The notes under the pieces: model-generated
What the model was told of the DNA's origin: nothing
Database searches by the model: none
What the model saw: only the letters and a program-made list of their open reading frames with translations
Program-made: the position numbers and the translations under genes
Origin: Euglena gracilis
Taxonomy: Eukaryota; Euglenida; Euglenophyceae; Euglenales
Direction of reading: 5' to 3'
DNA: 64,000 nucleotides
Assembly: GCA_039621445.1 (NCBI GenBank)
Contig: CP154956.1
Coordinates: 60,955,178-61,019,177, forward strand
Shown: in pieces, positions 11,614-21,955 of the stretch
Position numbering within the stretch: position 1 is the stretch's first letter
Layout: each line of letters starts with the position of its first letter

Positions 11614-11670
11614 TGGTCCCTGTGCGCATTTGCACAAGTGGTTCTTTTGCACAATTGTGCACAGGGACCA
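11614..11670. repeat. 57-nt hairpin TGGTCCCTGTGC
   Basis: TGGTCCCTGTGC and its exact complement GCACAGGGACCA bound a 57-nt palindrome whose interior also contains TTTGCACA/TGTGCA words. Similar TGCGCA/TTTGCACA hairpins occur at 18032-18090, 18269-18330 and 19130-19245. Confidence 0.65.
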
Positions 11671-12189
11671 ACAATTTTTTCTGAAGTCGGAGTGTATGGC
11701 ATTGTGCAGGGCTCGGTCCCGACCACTGGCAGGTTTTGGGGTTACTGGTTTTCGCCCGTCACTGGGGAAATAATTTCCACCAGCTGGCCCTGCTAGCGGA
11801 CCCCCCTGGGTTTTCATTAGCCAAATTTGGACAAGCTGTTGAGGGCTCAGTCTGTCCAAAGATTTTTGGGTTGTGGTTGCACAATGCTTTTGGAGCAGAT
11901 TTGTTTGTCTTGACAAGGATTGAATTCAAAATGCCACCATTTTTTGGGCGGTCCACAGGGGTTTGCCACCAGTGCTTCACAGCGAGATGAGTTTTTCTCT
12001 TTGTAAACTGAAAGTGTTTCAAAGGCTGCCCTTGCTTGTCGATGGGAGCTGGACATGGGCTTCCGCACAGTAAGCCGTGATATGTCGGCGGAGATGCACG
12101 GATCTGTGCCAGCATGCAAGGCATTTCTGTGATATGGGAAAAGGAATATGGCGGGGGAAGGGATTGTCCATTGAGCCAAATGCAACCAC

Positions 12190-12425
12190 ATCCCTAACCC
12201 CCCCCCCCAAATAACCTGGCGGGGTGCCAGGTTATTGGAACCAACTTTTGGCCCTGCACCCCCGCCAGGTTATTTGGGCCCTTTTTTCAGCGCCACAAAG
12301 GAATTTTGCCTAAAAAGAGGGGTGCCAAGTTACTGGAACCATCTTGTTTGCCCCCCCCCCCCCGCCAGGTTATTCGGCCCCCGCCAGGAGCAAGGACCCC
12401 GCCAGGTTATTGGGGGGGGTTTACA
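12190..12425 (+). repeat. CCAGGTTATT repeat, copy 1
   Basis: Words AATAACCTGGCGGG and CCGCCAGGTTATT alternate in both orientations around AAAAGAGGGGTGCCAAGTTACTGG, separated by C/G runs. An inverted copy of the same unit lies at 15909-16137, so these two copies flank the RRM region in opposite orientation. Confidence 0.65.
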
Positions 12426-13016
12426 GAAGGAAAACAGAAAATGCCCCCAAATTTGAGCAACTCCCCAAACTTGAGCAACCCTTCAGGAATGTATAAACAA
12501 CTTGCATTTTTGTGATTTTTTTTTCGCATCTTTTGCACTTTTTTTGCATTGCATATTTGCTTATTTTGAGGGTCCTTGTTGCATATATCCCCCCCTGCGG
12601 TGTTTCCCTGTGACTGGGGTTTAAAACCCCGGCTTTAAACATGGGGCGACCAGGGTGAAGATCCCCCCACGTGTATGATACCCAAGTTAAGCCGACTCCT
12701 TGATGTAGCTGGTACCCTTCAGGAGCAAGTTTATCACAAAAGGAAAGTGAAAAGTATTTATATATATGGGAATATGGGATGTATTTATATTTGGGAAAAG
12801 ATTGAGATTACAAACCTGGCTGCCTGGTTCCAACAGGGCAGAGCTTCTTTTAAGTTTCATAACCAGGGGCAGGGGGGGATTAATATCTGCAATTTAGGGG
12901 GGGGATTGATTTCCGCAGAGCAGCGTTAGGATGGACCTCTCCTGAGGTGGGGGATTGGGTGCCCCCCCCCCCCCGTGGCCAATGTGGGTGGGGGAGTTGA
13001 AGAAACGCCGTGCCAG

Positions 13017-13089
13017 CGAGCACAGCACAGCCCCAGGTGATGGCCGCGCCCCACCCGGCCCCCCAGCCCATCGTGCAGGCCAGGCTCCG
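13017..13089 (+). CDS. exon of CPSF6-like gene, Pro/Gln-rich
   Basis: The frame encodes STAQPQVMAAPHPAPQPI followed by VQARL. The donor CTCCG|GTGCTG leaves phase 2, which the exon at 13996 completes as an Arg codon. The upstream limit is less certain: the acceptor GTGCCAG gives phase 1, whereas the exon at 9675 ends in phase 0. Either a small exon is missing or one boundary is wrong. Composition (Pro, Ala, Gln) matches the adjoining exon. Confidence 0.4.
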
Positions 13090-13325
13090 GTGCTGTGTTC
13101 TGGAGGGACTCCTTCCCCTCCCGTTTGCGTTCTTTTGGGAGGATCACTTGATTGTCCGGAATTTCTCTTTTGAGAAGGTTAATATGCCGCCATTTGCCAG
13201 GCAGATGACATACATGTCAAAATGTTGAATTTCGGTGGAAAGTTCCAAATGGCGATATTGAGCAATGCATTTCTGTGGGGTTTTTTGCAGCAGGAGTTCC
13301 GAAATTTTGTTGCAGGTAACCCTGG

Positions 13326-13615
13326 CTTATAAGACCCAAAAATGAGCCCCATGCCTCTGGGGGTCAATAAATCAAGGAGTTGTTGGTGAAATCTCACCAG
13401 AAAGATGGCTGGAAAAAATGGCCATATTTTGAAAAACGGGTCAACTCGGTTAAAAAAAAACGTTATTTCCAATATCCTTGTATCATCATCCATCCATCCA
13501 TCCAAAACGTCAAAAAAAAATGCATTTTTCGACTTTTGATTTTTGACTCCGTTCAAGCTCCAGTCTGGGCCTTGGCCAGCCCGGTCCTCAGGCTTGAGGC
13601 TGAACAAAAAAAAAA
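13326..13615 (-). repeat. repeat family A, inverted copy
   Basis: Reading the minus strand gives the order seen at 3785: a GTCCT..GGCC start, AAAACG, the GGATGGATG word, GTTGACCCG, and a final CACCAACAACTCC. A foldback element (13617-13902) sits at its edge. Confidence 0.55.
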
Positions 13616-13616
13616 C

Positions 13617-13902
13617 GGCAGCCCGAAACTACTGCCCCCCCCCCCCCCGGGGGGCCCAGTAGTTAATCCGGGGGGTCAAAATAGTTTTTTTGCGTTAATG
13701 ATGGAATAGGGTTAGGTGCGCGACTTAGGCTTAGGGTTAGGCCTAACTTGTACACCGAACACCCGTCTATAAGTTAGGCCTAACTCTAACCCTAAGTCGC
13801 GCACCTAACCCTATACCATCATTAACGCAAAAAAAACTATTTTGACCCCCCGGATTAACTACTGCCCCCCCCCCCCGGGGGGCCCAGTAGTTTCGGGCTG
13901 CC
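13617..13902. mobile_element. 286-nt foldback (near-perfect palindrome)
   Basis: The left arm starts GGCAGCCCGAAACTACTG and the right arm ends with its exact complement. The arms run about 133 nt each (13617-13750, 13770-13902) around a ~20-nt loop (TGTACACCGAACACCCGTCT), with very few mismatches. The inner arms contain TTAGGGTTAGGCCTAACTT. It is bounded by A-runs and interrupts repeat sequence in the intron before the exon at 13996. It is probably a foldback/MITE-type element, and such high arm identity suggests a recent origin. Confidence 0.8.
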
Positions 13903-13995
13903 AAAAAAACTCCCCTTAATGGACCACCTTGCTCTGAAACACTGAAAGGCACAGTAGATTTCTGCCCTCGGGTTGAAGGGCAGCCCATTCTACAG

Positions 13996-14141
13996 CAGCC
14001 TGCCGGAGAATGCACAGCCCTCAGTGGCTCCCATTCGGTCACAACCTGTTCATCCTTCTGCCCTCTATGGCCCCAAAGTGAATGTCAAGCCGGCCCCCGA
14101 GGCAACGGTCCAGGGCGAGAACCTGAAGTCTGTCTACGTCA
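13996..14141 (+). CDS. exon of CPSF6-like gene leading into RRM
   Basis: The exon follows the acceptor CATTCTACAG. One base completes an Arg codon, then SLPENAQPSVAPIRSQPVH and, further on, ENLKSVYV. The last three residues are the start of RRM strand beta-1. The donor A|GTATGA leaves phase 1; the next exon begins GC, giving Ser, so the join reads SVYV-S-NLSWWTTDED. In the human CPSF6 family the corresponding segment is ALYIGNLTWWTTDED. Both phases agree, which makes the structure reliable. Confidence 0.75.
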
Positions 14142-14694
14142 GTATGACCTTGTTGTGGTGGATCGGCACATTGTTTTGCTCCTCACACTTGCAGAGAGAC
14201 TCTTTTTCATTCACCAAAGATTTTTTTTTCGGCTTTTGTCAGGTTTTTTTGACAGCATGTTCATTGCCATCCAGCCGTCTGATACCGGATCTTTATTTGG
14301 TTTTCTTTTGAGTCCTGGTCAATCAATGGACTCTTTGTTGGAGGGAGCAGCTTTTCTTTGAGCCCTTTCAAATTTTGTGTCACCTAATTCTCCATCCGGT
14401 GTCTTTCACTCAGCGATTCTTTGATTGCAGATGCAAGTGCATCCAAAGATTTTTTCTTGAGGCTTCTGTTATTTCAGTTTGTTTTTTTCTTCTTCAAAAA
14501 ACTACCTTGAAGCACCTCACACCTAAAAAAACCCCCCAAAGACCCGGGCCTAAAAAAAATATGGAATTTTGTTCGTGGGAATTGAATTTTAAGGCTAAAG
14601 ATGTGCCCCCCCCCCAGTAGTGGCATTCCAACCAAATTATGTTGAGGAAAGGGGCACACCTCATTCACCTTTGGAAAGTGGGAATGGGCCTCAG

Positions 14695-15000
14695 ATGGGC
14701 AGGCCGGTCCTTAAGGGACGGGGAACTTGTTTTTTTTCCTTAAGGACCGCCCCCCTCTGGGCCAACCAAGGGCCGGTCCGGGGCTTGAACTGGGTCGAAA
14801 CCCAAGAAGTTGAAAATTGCATTTTTATTAATATTTTGGCAAAGGTCGACGGGTGCCAGAGATTAATTCTTTCCCATGTCGACCTGTTTTCGCCGGCAAA
14901 ATGTCGCATTTTTGTCCATTTTTTTCCTGTGGGTTTTTTGTTGAATGTGCTGGGACAGCACAGTTTTTTGTTGTTGTTTTCTTAAGGACCACCCTGAAGA
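14695..15000 (+). repeat. repeat family A, copy within RRM intron
   Basis: It starts and ends with CTTAAGGACCGCC/CTTAAGGACCACC and contains GGGTGCCAGAGATTAATTC and GAATGTGCTGGGACAGC. It lies wholly inside the 1.0-kb intron between the two halves of the RRM start. Confidence 0.7.
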
Positions 15001-15151
15001 TAGGTGAAGCATTTGGTTGTTGTGGTTGTTGTTGTTTTTGGACTGAATGACTGCCTGCCTCCATTTGGGCTGCTTCTTTCAGCAGCAGAAAGGCCTTGCA
15101 GCAGGAACAATTGTGGTAAGAGCTTGTTCTTTGGCCGATTTTGCGGTGCAG

Positions 15152-15285
15152 GCAACTTGTCGTGGTGGACGACCGACGAGGATGTCCGGACAATGGTGGT
15201 CGAAATCGTCGGCTCTGGCATCCCATTCAATGTGGTCTTCGACGAGCACAAACCCAATGGCAAGTCTCTAGGGAGCGTCTTCATT
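15152..15285 (+). CDS. CPSF6/CFIm68-like RRM exon
   Basis: This is the most diagnostic exon of the gene. It encodes 44 residues beginning NLSWWTTDEDVRTMVVEI and ending KPNGKSLGSVFI. Known of the family: CPSF6/CPSF7, the large subunits of cleavage factor Im, have an RRM with the hallmark N-L-T-W-W-T-T-D-E-D, and act in the nucleus in choosing poly(A) sites with the CFIm25 subunit. Seen here: hallmark in place, an alpha-1 region, and the GKSxGxxF core that corresponds to RNP1. The acceptor is TGCGGTGCAG and the donor ATT|GTATGC. The rest of the RRM must lie downstream. Confidence 0.8.
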
Positions 15286-15549
15286 GTATGCTTTTGTCCT
15301 GCACCCCTCCAAGCGGTCAGTTTCTGTGCGCGCATCTGGCATTTGACCACATTTTTTTTGCCCACCAAATTATGATTGAATATAAGGGTGTATGAAAGAG
15401 AAAGAGGCCCAAGAGAAAGAGGCCCAACGACGTACAGTTACAGTTTCGTGGCAATCCAGCTGTCTATCCTTCCACAAAAGTGCTGCCTCAACTTTCACAT
15501 TGATATCAAGCAAGTGATCATCACTGTGATGGTATTACACATTGTCCGC

Positions 15550-15880
15550 GACGCTTTCCGTGTCAATCGTGGTGACACCCATCCCAAACGCTGTCAAACA
15601 TGTGCTCCCCAAGCGCCTATTCAGGGGCATCCAAGATGTGTGGGCCACCCGGTTCATTTGAGTTTCTTGAAACACGAAGGAATACCCTCTGCCTCTCTTT
15701 CCCCACCAGGATGTTCAAACCGATCAAATTGCTCAGCTCGTCATCCAAGCAGGCTTCGACCTGAGGGCATCCCTGCCGGGGGCCGGTTGGTCAAAGCCTG
15801 GGCCAGAGGGCTGAACGGGAAGAGCTTGAACCGGAGGGAGTTGAAGGCGGAACTGTTCGGGCAACCGACAGACAGCCCAA
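15550..15880 (+). CDS. candidate exon(s) for the end of the RRM, limits unresolved
   Basis: Two stretches resemble the C-terminal half of the RRM. One at about 15560-15660 reads NAVKHVLPKRLFRGI, comparable to the LLPKRELHG segment of CPSF6. The other at about 15781-15880 reads GLNGKSLNRRELKAELF, comparable to a generic RRM beta-4 strand. Neither has clear canonical splice sites in a phase matching the preceding exon; a nonconventional intron or a sequence indel could explain this. Treat as an area to examine rather than a model. Confidence 0.35.
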
Positions 15881-15908
15881 GTGTGGACCACCCTGCTGCC
15901 TGCTTCCT

Positions 15909-16137
15909 CAAGCCCCCCCCCCTCCCCAAACAACCTGGCGAAAACACCTGGCGGGGGCCGAATAACCTGGCGGGAGGAGGGGCAAAAAAGATGGTTCCAG
16001 TAACTGGCAACCCCCTTTTTAGGCAACGTTCTTTTATGGCACGGAAAAAAAAGGCCCAAATCACCTGGCGGGGGGGGGGGCAGGGCCAATAGTTGGTTCC
16101 AATAACCTGGCACCCTGCCAGGTTATTTGGGGGGTTT
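15909..16137 (-). repeat. CCAGGTTATT repeat, inverted copy 2
   Basis: On the minus strand this matches 12190-12425, including the CTAAAAAGGGGGTTGCCAGTTACTGG core and the terminal AACCTGGCGGG words. The two copies are 3.5 kb apart in opposite orientation. Confidence 0.65.
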
Positions 16138-16309
16138 AGGGCAGGTGTTTGAATGTGAGGAGGCGGTGTTGCTGTAGGTTTGGACCGAAGCAGGTGTGTC
16201 TGGGTACGATGGATTTCAGCTGCGGCACCTGCATGAGTCGAGGTTGTGAACCATTTGTTGGCCCCCCCCAGAAGTCTGCCACTCTTCTTCTTCTTTTTTT
16301 CTTTGGCAG

Positions 16310-16335
16310 ATGCACAGACAGGGGACGCCGGCACG
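16310..16335 (+). CDS. possible 26-nt microexon
   Basis: A very strong pyrimidine tract (CTTCTTCTTCTTTTTTTC) and TTGGCAG are followed by 26 nt and a possible donor ACG|GTGTGC. The reading frame is not fixed. Its position after the RRM suggests the CPSF6-like gene. Confidence 0.25.
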
Positions 16336-16491
16336 GTGTGCTACACTGCTCATTGTGGGATCTGTTTCCTTGGGGTGGTGTTATGTGTGTTTTTGTTGAT
16401 GCACTCGATTTTTGTATTATTTTTTTTTGTATTTTGTGTTGCATTCTGCCTTTTGTTTTTTATTGCGTTATGTGCTCCTCCTCGTGGCCAG

Positions 16492-16539
16492 GCGGCAAAT
16501 GCAGTCCCAGTTGGCAGCAAGCGGAAGCCGCTGGGCCAG
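16492..16539 (+). CDS. possible 48-nt exon
   Basis: The acceptor CTCGTGGCCAG and donor GGCCAG|GTTGTT bound 48 nt. One frame reads AANAVPVGSKRKPLGQ, another RQMQSQLAASGSRW. Splice sites are good; frame and gene membership are unproven. Confidence 0.35.
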
Positions 16540-17348
16540 GTTGTTTTTTGTCATGGAAGGGTGGGGGCAAACTTCCCTGCTGAACCTCTCGGTCCCCTCC
16601 ATTTGGGCGCAACTCACACTCAAGCTTTTTTGGTTGGTGCGCATTTGCGACCATGCACAAAATTTTGATTTTTTGCCGCTGTTTGTATAATTTTGAATGA
16701 GTGGGAGCACAACTCCAAGGTATCCGAGCGAAATCTCTTCCACTGTTTTGGCCAAATTTCCTGTTTTTTTTCTGGCTTTTTTGTGGACCCCTTCGCATGA
16801 ATCCCCCGGGACCGCGCTTCCCAAAAGTGAAAAAAAGCCCCCAAAATGCACCAAAAGACCGGATTTTGCACCCCCACCTGCTCTCCTGTCCCGCTTGTCC
16901 CCAAATTGCCGGTGCTCATTTCCAAGTTTTTTTGACGCTTTTTTTGTTTGGCCCCTTTCAGGTTTTTTTTGGGGGGGGGGTTTTCCAAAGAAAAAAACAC
17001 CCAAAATGATGGGGGGTCCAGGGGAGGTCCAGTCGCGTTGTAGGGCAGGGTCGCAGGGAAAGAGTGCGTGTGTGGGGTTTGGCAAGGGGTCACGCAGGGT
17101 GAAGGGAAAGTGGCCGCAGGGGAGGGAATGGTTGGGCGTCTTCACCGAATTTGCAGTGGAGATGTCCGGCCAAATTTTGTTGCAATGCAACCAGAGAGGG
17201 GATCAAGCAAGTTTCTGGAGAGTGAATTCTTGCTACCATCGCTTCAATGAAGAAAGAACGTCCGTGTGTGCAACTGCGCATTTCGACGGTAATGGGGGAT
17301 GACGTGGCCGCCTCCGTGGCTGCTGCTGCGCCAGGGGGTTGCTGACAG

Positions 17349-17556
17349 CATGGTGGGTGATGAAGTCATCGCTGATGTGGCTGCTGCGACAGAACCAAAG
17401 CCAGAGGCGATCGGCAGGGGCTTTGAGGGCCTTGAGGCCTTGAGGCAGGGGCAGCCGGATCCCCAACTGGAGGTCTACAGTTTCCACATGGACCTGGACC
17501 TGTCACTTGGCCAGAATCAGCCCCCTGAGAATCCTGATGGTGGGGGAGAGGGTGTG
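17349..17556 (+). CDS. exon of unknown protein, interrupted by element NC2
   Basis: After the acceptor TTGCTGACAG an open frame runs 69 codons (MVGDEVIADVAAATEPKPE, later LEVYSFHMDLDLSLGQNQ). The composition is acidic and natural-looking. At GGTGTG the intron-like element NC2 intervenes. Removing it by the CAG+4/CTG-8 rule joins GTG directly to GAG at 17847 and keeps the frame open. No family is recognised. The ATG at 17350 could be internal or a start. Confidence 0.45.
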
Positions 17557-17559
17557 GAG

Positions 17560-17841
17560 CAGGCTGTATTTTAGTCGGGTGCCGACCCCACCCCGGGGGG
17601 GGGGGGTGCCTTCCTGGGCAGGCACTCCCGATCCGACCCCCCCCGGGGGGGGGGGGTAGGGCACACGGCCAAAAGTGCCCTAGAACAACCCCGGCGCCGA
17701 AGGCGCCGGGGAGCCAAAAATGGCCTATTTTCAAAGGAATGTGCCTGGGGACAGGCCAAAATCCGACCCCCCCCCCTGGGGGGTAGTGCCTGCCTGGGCA
17801 GGCACTCCGGACCCCCCCCCGGGTTGGTAAAAAACAGCCTG
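17560..17841 (+). mobile_element. intron-like CAG...CTG element NC2, perfect 8-bp TSD
   Basis: CAGGCTGTATTTTA at the left pairs with TAAAAAACAGCCTG at the right. The flanking repeats are identical: GTGTGGAG at 17552-17559 and 17842-17849. The inner sequence has the family core AGTCGGGTGCC, C/G runs, GGCGCCGAAGGCGCC and AAAATGGCCTATTTTC. Excision as intron 17557-17846 would restore GGTGTGGAGTACACC exactly. An identical TSD points to a young insertion, apparently into the open frame described above. Confidence 0.8.
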
Positions 17842-17846
17842 GTGTG

Positions 17847-17872
17847 GAGTACACCCGAAGGTGCCATTGCAG
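17847..17872 (+). CDS. continuation of exon after element NC2
   Basis: After nonconventional removal of NC2 the frame continues EYTRRCHC to a canonical-looking donor CAG|GTGGTG at 17873. The pieces are only as good as the upstream exon. Confidence 0.35.
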
Positions 17873-18029
17873 GTGGTGGTTGGGGCGGTATATGATGTGT
17901 TCTGTCTGAAATGTTGTTTCGTTGTCAGTGTTTGCAAATAAGCATAAATGCCCCAGATTTACGCTGCTGAAAAAGTGCGACAAACTCCGATCATCCTCCA
18001 AACTCAAATCATCCAGTTGGGGATGGAAG

Positions 18030-18335
18030 ATGTGGTCAGTTTGCGCAAATGTATACGCCCCCGGTGTATGCATTTGCACAAACCGACCAAGTGTACATTC
18101 ATACAACAGCTTGCTGGGAACACAATTAAATATCACTGCACATATACAGGCCCCACTCTCCTAAGGCTTCTTGAAAAACAAAATCGCAAGGGTATATGAC
18201 GTACTTTTGCTCTGAAAACAGACAAAGCTGCATCAAATACCAGTCTGTCAAGGATATCAAGGATATCAAGTGGTCGGTTTGTTCAATTGCGCACGTGGTC
18301 GGTGTGCTCATTTGCGCAAACCGACCACTTGTGCA
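18030..18335. repeat. TGCGCAAA/TTTGCACA hairpins
   Basis: Two hairpins: 18032-18090 (GGTCAGTTTGCGCAAATG with CATTTGCACAAACCGACC) and 18269-18330 (AGTGGTCGGTTTG with CAAACCGACCACTT). A related pair lies at 19130-19245 (GGTCGGTGTGCGCA; GGTTGGTGCGCATTTGCAC). No coding content is seen. Confidence 0.6.
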
Positions 18336-18395
18336 TAGATATCTGTTGTGTGCGCACGCAAATGTGCACACCAATGACATTCGCACATTGTTGGG

Positions 18396-19538
18396 GGGAC
18401 CCTTGGGACGTTAGACCAGGTGGGTGGACGTGCTTCAGGTTCATGGAATTTGCCATCATCATGAATGTAGCCACAAAAGCCCTATATTTTGGACACCGAG
18501 AACATTTCAATTTTTACATATGGTTGGGTTGCATGAAATACTGGGACTTAACACCAGGAATTGTATTATCATACAAATAATTGTGTTCCATGTTTTCTGA
18601 GAGAAATACATGAAACAACGCGGTGGAAAAAAAAACAAAAGACGATTCCGAACCGGGACAAAAGGCAGATTACGGATGCACAATGTCAAAACTCTGGAAA
18701 GCATTATTTTATGAAGAAAAATGTCAAACAGTCACAGGGGGTTTCACGACATCAATACGTCTGGCTCAATTTGAGAAAAGATATGCAAATTTGCACACAC
18801 AGCAGCAAGAAACTATTTCTTGTCAGAGGACATATTCCACTGAACATTATGCATTTTCCTAAACCAAGAATTTCTTTACCACACCAGAGTTGCAATAGTT
18901 CTGCATTTACAGTTGTCGGTGTGCACGATTGCCCATGTGCATTGTTTGGGAAAACGAGTCCTCCGTAAATGGAGGTCAAATAAAGGTCATTTACAAGCCA
19001 CCATCCTTCGTGGCACATTGCACACTCCAGCATTGACCAGTTGGGACCAAAAAACAGGCAGGTGTTATGCATGTTTCACATGGTGAATTTCGAACAGGGA
19101 GCATATTACCACTATTTCAGCTGAATCACGAATGGTCGGTGTGCGCATTTTGCGCACGTCGTTCACCTGCGCACATCAACCATTTTCATATTTGTGGTGT
19201 GGTGTGGTGGCAAGTGGTTGGTGCGCATTTGCACACCAACCACTTTGTGTATTTGTTCACATGGTTGCTGTCACACGAACGTTAGGTATATGAACATCGG
19301 TCCGTTGAAAGCGACAGAGTTCCGGAAATAAATTTTCATACCATAATCATCACACCAGCACATCACATTTTCAAATCGCTCGGTGTCGAACCAGCTTCCC
19401 AGGCACCGGCATTTAGGATTTTTGTAAATATTTTCGATTTGAGCATCTGCACACACCGAGAAAGGATGATTTTTCGTGACCAAAGCTAAAAGCTATGGTT
19501 CGGGAAATGGATCAGGGTGGACATATGACAGCCTGCAG
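18396..19538. other. noncoding/intronic, AT-rich
   Basis: No exon is supported. Apart from the hairpins at 19130-19245 the sequence is AT-rich and free of long C runs, unlike most of the window. Confidence 0.4.
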
Positions 19539-19615
19539 TGGACGATGCTGAACAGGAGTCGTCAAAGAAGCGGAGCAAGGCGGAGCCCGTGGAGATTTGC
19601 AAATGGCACCTTGAG
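19539..19615 (+). CDS. exon of unknown Lys/Glu-rich protein
   Basis: The acceptor GACAGCCTGCAG and donor CTTGAG|GTTTGT enclose 77 nt. The frame that stays open through the donor reads DDAEQESSKKRSKAEPVE then ICKWHLE, with a KKRSK basic patch typical of nuclear proteins. It starts in phase 1 and ends in phase 0. It could belong to the gene whose last exons are at 28.8-29.3 kb. No family is recognised. Confidence 0.4.
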
Positions 19616-21655
19616 GTTTGTTCAGGAGTGGAAAAAAATTTTCCCTGGACCCCAAACCAGGGCTTTTTTTAAGCTGGAGGGGTCCAGCCCATACCATTGC
19701 TAACGGTGTTGCCGACCCCCCCCCCCCGATTGACTGGTTTTTTTCGGAGCAATCGACTGGTTTTTTGACTCCGGAACCCCCCCCCCTCCAAGGCCCGGGG
19801 TGGAAGTGGCCACCTGGCGCCAAAGGTGCCGGAATTTTTGGGTGATTTTGTCAAAATATGGATTTTTTGGACCGTTTTTCTTGTGGATTTTGCATTGATG
19901 ACAAGATGGGAATTTTTTTTGCGAGGATTGCCTTGCCCAAATAATAACCCCCGGTCATGATTTTTGGGGGGGGGGCAGCCAAAGTCAGCCCTGAAAGGGG
20001 TCATTCGGGGGAGAATGGGGCAAAGTTTTCCACGTCGAAAATCGACCACATCCTGGACTCAGGTCTTTTGTTTGCTTTTTGGGGGGATTTTGCACAACAG
20101 ATGCTCTCTTTTGGTATTTATTCTGACCCATTTTATCAATTTTTATTGTTTATACGATGTTGCTGAATTTCTTTAAGTTTTGTTTTATTTGCCTTCGCTG
20201 CAGTGCAGGGGAGAGATTTTCATTTGGGCAGCCAAAGTCGATCCTCAAGGGGGGGGTCATCATTTGGGATGGGGTTTATCGTTCGTTCATTTTCGTCAGG
20301 TTTGTTTGTGACTCATTTTTGGGAAACAGGCAATATTGTTTGAAACATTCCAAAATGCGGGGAGAAATATCCGCAATTCTTCCGCAATTTCCGCAATTTT
20401 TCCACATGAACCTGGAGTGAAAGGCGAAATGAGTTTCAGCCATTTTTGAACATTTCACAAGGGAACCCAGGTGCTTTTTTTGTTATTTTGTTGCGAATTT
20501 GGCAATTCCTTAGCTTTTTTAGGTTTTTGTCCCTTCAGCTGGGGAAGTAATTTTGATTTTCCGCATCCTGGACCAGTTTTTACCTGAGACCAATTTTTTC
20601 TCATTTTTTTTGCAAAATGAAAAAATTGTGAATTTTTTTCCAGTCCCCTCCAGCAGGCGTTTGTTTACACATTCCCAAACCGCAATTTTCTGCAATTTTT
20701 CCGAAGGCATCTGATATCAATCCCACCCCTGCAAAGTAGACCGTTCTGCTGAAAATTATTCTCACAAAAGCAACGCCATTTTTGAGTTTGTTCTGCTTAT
20801 TTCTCCTTCAAAGACAATTTTGCAGTGTTTTCACCCAATGAAGCTTTCGGCTGGATCCCACCAAGAATCGCAAGACATGAAAGCCCCCCCAAGGGTTTTC
20901 TGAGGTTGAAAATCTTTTGGAATTCCAGCAAGGTCTTTTTTTGGACTTTTTTTTAGAAAGGTGTGAAGCGCAGTTGCTGCTTTTTGCTGTGCAGGGGGGT
21001 TGCAAGTACGAATCTGCTTGCCCACTGTTGCATCCCGATTTGGGCCAAAAGAAATCTGGAGACGCGAAAGAGAAGTCTTCCAGGTGTGTCCAGTGGATTT
21101 CAGGAAATGAAAATGGGGTTGGTTCAATTTTTGAAGTTCAATTTTATCACATTTTTGTTTCCTGGGGAAGTATTCAATCGATTGCACAGCACCTGCTTTT
21201 TTGATTGGATTGGGACAGGACAGGGACGGGTGTTTTTGCAACTAAGGATTGTCCCTCAAGGCAGACCGCATAACCCCCCCCCCCAAATAAGACCCCCCCA
21301 AATATGACCCCCCCCCCGGGCCGATCGAGCAAAAATCCAAAATAAGACCCCCCAAAAATGAGACCCCCCCCCCTGACAGCACAAAGCGCCGAAGACGGTG
21401 AAAATTTTCCCTGAAAATTACCAAAAACCCCAATTTCACACACAAAAAATGATGAAATTTCAAAAATTTTCAGATTTTTGAAGTGCAAAAAAACGTGCCT
21501 AATGTCAACTTACAACAATTCACATATGGCGGCGCAAAGCGCCGAAGGAAAATTTGCCGAAGGAAGAATTTGAATGCTTTTGGGAACCTGAAAAATGGTT
21601 GTTTTTTTTCGGGCCCAGGTTGGTCAAGAAAAAATCCAAAAATTGGACCCCCATA
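19616..21655. other. large intron/noncoding with repeats
   Basis: It contains CCCCCCC blocks at 19720-19800, a family-G copy (20330-20720), AT-rich sequence, and at 21270-21380 a block of CCCCCCAAATAAGACC words related to the AAATAACACC repeats at 51.9 and 56.1 kb. No exon is supported. Confidence 0.45.
20330..20720 (+). repeat. repeat family G, copy 2
   Basis: CCGCAATTTCCGCAATTTTTCC, a CACATGAACCTGGAGTGAAAGGCG word and GAACATTTCACAAGGGAA in the same order as at 6780-7360. Confidence 0.65.
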
Positions 21656-21764
21656 TGCATATACATATACATACACATACACGTATACATATACATATAC
21701 ATATACATGCACATGTACATATACGCATGCATATGCATATACATATCTTATACATATACATATG

Positions 21765-21796
<32 letters not shown>

Positions 21797-21900
21797 CATA
21801 CATATACATATCCATATCCATATCCATATCCATATCCATATCCATATCCATATCCATATCCATATCCATATCCATATCCATATTCATATATATATATATA

Positions 21901-21933
<33 letters not shown>

Positions 21934-21955
21934 TCATATATATGTATATATGGCA
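21656..21955. repeat. CATATA/CCATAT microsatellite
   Basis: A 300-nt tract of ATACAT hexamers shifts to about a dozen CCATAT hexamers (21807-21880) and then to TA dinucleotides. All six frames are open through the hexamer part; this is a repeat effect, not coding. Confidence 0.9.

Larger units (their letters stand above)
9851..13016. other. large intron with repeats
   Basis: The interval between neighbouring exons holds a TGGCC-word inverted element (10045-10460), a 57-nt hairpin (11614-11670), the ccaggttattgg repeat (12190-12425) and family-F-like sequence (12500-12600). The charged frame ending near 10348 is part of the low-complexity inverted element and I do not call it an exon. Confidence 0.45.

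Noticed and set aside
13720-13790. TTAGGG-containing words considered as telomeric repeat
   Set aside because: Only isolated units inside the arms of a foldback element, not a tandem telomeric run.
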